This document shows, piece by piece, positions 51,621 to 54,340 of a DNA stretch of 54,340 nucleotides. This DNA comes from Minisyncoccota bacterium (GTDB lineage Bacteria > Patescibacteriota > Minisyncoccia > Phycocordibacterales > UBA5272). The translations under genes and the position numbers were made by a program. Position 1 is the first letter of the stretch. The number at the start of each line of letters is the position of its first letter. Location of the stretch: positions 65,860 through 120,199 of the forward strand of contig JAGORG010000002.1 in assembly GCA_018062965.1 (NCBI GenBank), written 5' to 3'. Under the pieces are notes generated by a model. It saw only the letters and a program-made list of their open reading frames with translations. It was not told where the DNA came from and searched no databases.

Positions 51621-51692
51621 TGTGGTGCGAGGAAGTCAAATTGTAAGCGATGAATTGCTCCATATCAAACTCTTCAACCTCCTCGCACCACA
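51621..51692 (-). ncRNA. stem-loop carrying a 16S 5'-end-like segment
   Basis: A 13-bp perfect stem (TGTGGTGCGAGGA, 51680-51692, with its complement at 51621-51633) encloses a 46-base loop. The loop begins with TTGAAGAGTTTGAT (51664-51677), identical to the start of bacterial 16S rRNA, followed by ATGG and then a weaker match around ATTNANCGCT. It lies between the 23S 3' end and the Pro-like element; it may also be an RNase III processing stem. Confidence 0.6.
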
Positions 51693-51708
51693 CGAAAGAA
51701 TCAACACT

Positions 51709-51729
51709 AATGATTATTTGTGATAATCA
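51709..51729 (-). repeat. 8-bp hairpin just after the 23S 3' end
   Basis: ATGATTAT-TTGTG-ATAATCAT. It has no T-run, so it is probably a processing or anti-exonuclease structure. Confidence 0.5.
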
Positions 51730-51943
51730 TGTTTCCTAATAGGATTCGGGTACTTAGTATGTCTCGGCTACACACATTACTGTGCTTACACCTAACACCT
51801 ATCAACGTGATAATCTCTCACGACCCTTCAACGAATACTTATCTTGAAGTTGGCTTCGTTCTTAGATGCTTTCAGAACTTATCCATTCCCGACATAGCTA
51901 CTGGGCGGTCCAGCTGGCGCTAGAGCCCACACACCAGAGGTCA

Positions 51944-51974
<31 letters not shown>

Positions 51975-52120
51975 ATCTTTTCAATATTCGAACGCCTGCA
52001 GAAGATAGGAAACCAACCTGTCTCACGACGGTTTGAACCCAGCTCACGTATCTTTTTAAATGGCGAACAGCCATACCCTTGGTAGCTTCTCCACCACCAG
52101 GATAAGATGAGCCGACATCG

Positions 52121-52489
52121 CTGTCGTATTTGTCTTGTATTACTACAAGGATCGGACTATATCTTCATCCACCCGATCAAAGGTGGCGTTGGCGTATTAA
52201 CTATGAGTTCTTCTCATAATTCCATCACATTGTTTGTTTGGATACTCTCCGTGCAAACGTGATAAGTCTCTACAGGGTTATATGAATAATCACAATGTTA
52301 CTTGTGCAGCTCTCCATTTCAAATGGAGTGATCGCTTTCTTATTCATAAACTTCCCACGGTATTGCCCTTGCGTTGTTCATGCGCATGGGTTTCACCGTT
52401 ATAAGCCAAGAATTTCTTTGTACATATTATTTATTGACGATTGTACATATGTTGCTACAGGATTACTCCTGACGCACCCCGATATGTTA
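52121..52489 (-). other. group I intron in 23S rRNA (about E. coli position 2500)
   Basis: A 369-base insert splits GGCACCU^CGAUGUCGG in the peptidyl-transferase centre. The exon GCACCU pairs with an internal guide GGGTGC (52474-52479), giving the U-G wobble required at the 5' splice site, and the insert ends in G. The conserved core is visible: GGGCAAT-type Q, GTAGAGACTT (R) and AAGATATAGTCC (S). No homing-endonuclease ORF. Removal restores the normal 23S sequence exactly. Confidence 0.88.
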
Positions 52490-53061
52490 AGGTGCCGAAC
52501 TGTGCCGTCGATATGAACTCTTAGGCACAACTAGCCTGTTATCCCCGTGGTAGCTTCTATCCGTTAATCTGCACCCGCATCTAAAGCGAAGTGTAGGTTC
52601 ACTAGGACCCACTTTCGTGTCTGCTCGACATGCCCGTCTTACAGTCAAGCCATCTTATGCCCTTACGCTATCGGCACGGTTTCCATTCGCGCCTAGATGA
52701 CCTTAATATACTCCTCCGTTACCTTTTAGGAGGAAACCGCCCCAGTTAAACTCCCCACCAGATACTGTCTGCGAACGTTTTTTCCGTTCACGTTAGCAAG
52801 TGCCCAATTACAGATGACTGTTTCATTGTTGAGTAGAGTACAACCGAAATCATACACATCAAACCTCTCGTCACTACACTACGCAGTAATTGAACAATTG
52901 CAATACCAAGCTAGAGTAAAGCTCACGGGGTCTTTTCGTCTATCTGCAGGTAACCGGCATCTTCACCGGTACTGTATTTTCACCGAGCTACTCCCTGAGA
53001 CAGTTCCCCAGTCGTTACGCCATTCGTGCACGTCTGAACTTACCAGACAAGGAATTTCGCT

Positions 53062-53292
<231 letters not shown>

Positions 53293-53446
53293 GACGGGGG
53301 CTTATATCATCCAGCTCCGAAGAACCGCCGATATTTAACCTTCCCGCATTGGTCAGGCGTCACCTCCTATACATCCACTTACGTGTTCGCAGGAAGCTGT
53401 GTTTTTGGTAAACAGTCGCTAGGGAAACTTTCGCTGCGGCCCCCAT

Positions 53447-53573
53447 CACTTTATTTTCAAAAGCGATGTTGGTCATAGAGAATCATTTCCATCACACTAT
53501 TTGTCTCAATTCATTTTATCTAATTCTCTAGAACCCACACATTTGTTTAAAAACAAAGTGATGGGGGCAGGCC
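53447..53573 (-). other. expanded helix 63 of 23S rRNA
   Basis: CCCCCATCACTTTGTTTT-type and AAAATAAAGTGATGGGGG-type strands (near 53555-53572 and 53443-53460) form a stem that closes about 90 AU-rich bases where E. coli has helix 63. It looks like an rRNA expansion, not an intron, because the closing strands pair and there is no intron core. Confidence 0.6.
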
Positions 53574-54340
53574 TTATCGCTAACTTACGGCCGCTTTTTT
53601 GCCTAGTTCCTTAGGGAGATATCACTCGTTCGCCTTAGTCTACTCGACTCGAATACCTGTGTCGGTTTGCGGTACGGATTAATAGTAACTTAAGCATCTT
53701 CTTGTACCTAGATGATCTAGACACAAGCAAGCTTGTACCTAGTAAAAGGCACAAGAAGACGTTCTGTATTCACAGAATGTAGAGACTTTTCTCGGAGGCG
53801 TGCTTTATACAGTTGAATCAGGTTGCCCATCATCTTCATACGACACTTGGACTGATGAAGTACGGATTTCCCTGTACCTCGTCCTTATGCAATAAACGAC
53901 AATCCAATAAGTCGCTGTATATACTACACCCCGTCATCCCATCACATTACTACCAAGCTACTGAATATTAACAGTATGTCCATCGGATCCGGCGTTTGCC
54001 ATCTCCTTAGGCCCGGCTAACCCTACTCTGACAATCATTGAATAGGAAACCTTATTCTTTCGGCGGGAAGGGATCTCACCTTCCTTGCGGTTACTTGTGC
54101 CAACATTCTTACTTCCACACGCTCCAGCATGGGTCACCCCTTTGCCTTCAACGCAGAGTGGAACACTCTCCTACCGCTCATGCATAAGCATAAGCCCTCA
54201 GTTTCGGTGATAGATTTGAGTCCCGATTATTTGTGGCGCAGAGTCTCTCGATGGGTGAGCTGTTACGCTTTCTTTCAATGATGGCTGCTTCTAAGCCAAC
54301 ATCCTCATTGTCAATGAAACTCCACCTCCTCGCTTACACT

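Noticed and set aside
53447-53573. Third 23S intron
   Set aside because: The flanks pair with each other as an extended helix 63 and there is no intron core; it is better read as an rRNA expansion segment.

Overview
The window reads as a chromosomal segment of a Candidate Phyla Radiation bacterium (Patescibacteria, most likely Parcubacteria-like). The signs are stripped-down versions of universal proteins (PheS without its N-terminal coiled coil, PheT without its EMAP/OB tRNA-binding domain, ThrRS without TGS, short EF-Ts and RF1), a 23S rRNA gene split by introns, a truncated MurJ, many small membrane proteins without relatives I recognise, and genes that mostly start only a few bases after a -10 box. 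TGA is used as a stop codon, so this is not the recoded Gracilibacteria/Absconditabacteria branch. Most genes lie on the minus strand.

Layout. 1-5.2 kb: secA, a 23-residue SD-led peptide gene, an APH-like kinase, a 36-residue Lys/Ala-repeat protein and a SET-domain methyltransferase. 5.2-10.6 kb: valS, hsp20, a divergent HxlR-regulator/GST pair around a near-perfect operator, tRNA-Phe, tRNA-Arg, a glutaredoxin, a DivIC/FtsL-like protein. 10.6-17 kb: lepA, murJ, RNase P RNA, a DUF192 protein, typA. 17-25 kb: a folB-tag-M3 peptidase cluster, an ABC exporter with a SpoU methyltransferase, tRNA-Ser, lemA-htpX. 25-34.4 kb: thrS, several SD-led single-gene cassettes, gyrB, a PgeF/LACC1-like protein, an Mpl-like Mur ligase with an Ate/GNAT-like partner. 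34.4-43.2 kb: pheS, an inserted membrane-anchored gene, pheT, a processive GT2, tRNA-Thr, tsf, rpsB, prfA, rpmE. 43.2-51.1 kb: a coiled-coil lytic transglycosylase-like protein, L25, a surface polysaccharide set (SDR, sugar-phosphate transferase, GT4), rodA. 51.1-54.3 kb: the distal part of an rRNA operon on the minus strand (23S running off the right edge, then spacer, then 5S).

Two modes of gene start are visible. Housekeeping genes have a TATAAT/TATACT box about 6-10 bases before the ATG, so leaderless or near-leaderless mRNA. A second class has a long 5' UTR, a strong GGAG Shine-Dalgarno, often a GTG start, visibly higher GC, and usually a private promoter and terminator: 2761-2832, 27173-27691, 27790-27996, 28117-28353, 30676-31572 and 33900-34394, with 12495-12989 and 22611-23096 probably belonging. 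I infer that these are acquired cassettes or a separately expressed gene class.

The most unusual feature is the 23S-5S spacer. It holds three segments that resemble conserved parts of 16S rRNA (the 5' end, the helix-18/530 loop, and the helix 35-40 region), in the same order as in 16S and in sense orientation. The first sits in a 13-bp stem-loop; the other two replace the anticodon loops of tRNA-like bodies (one Pro-like, one Ala-like) that keep their acceptor, D and T arms and an encoded CCA. A second notable pair is the SET-domain methyltransferase next to a tiny histone-tail-like lysine-repeat protein.
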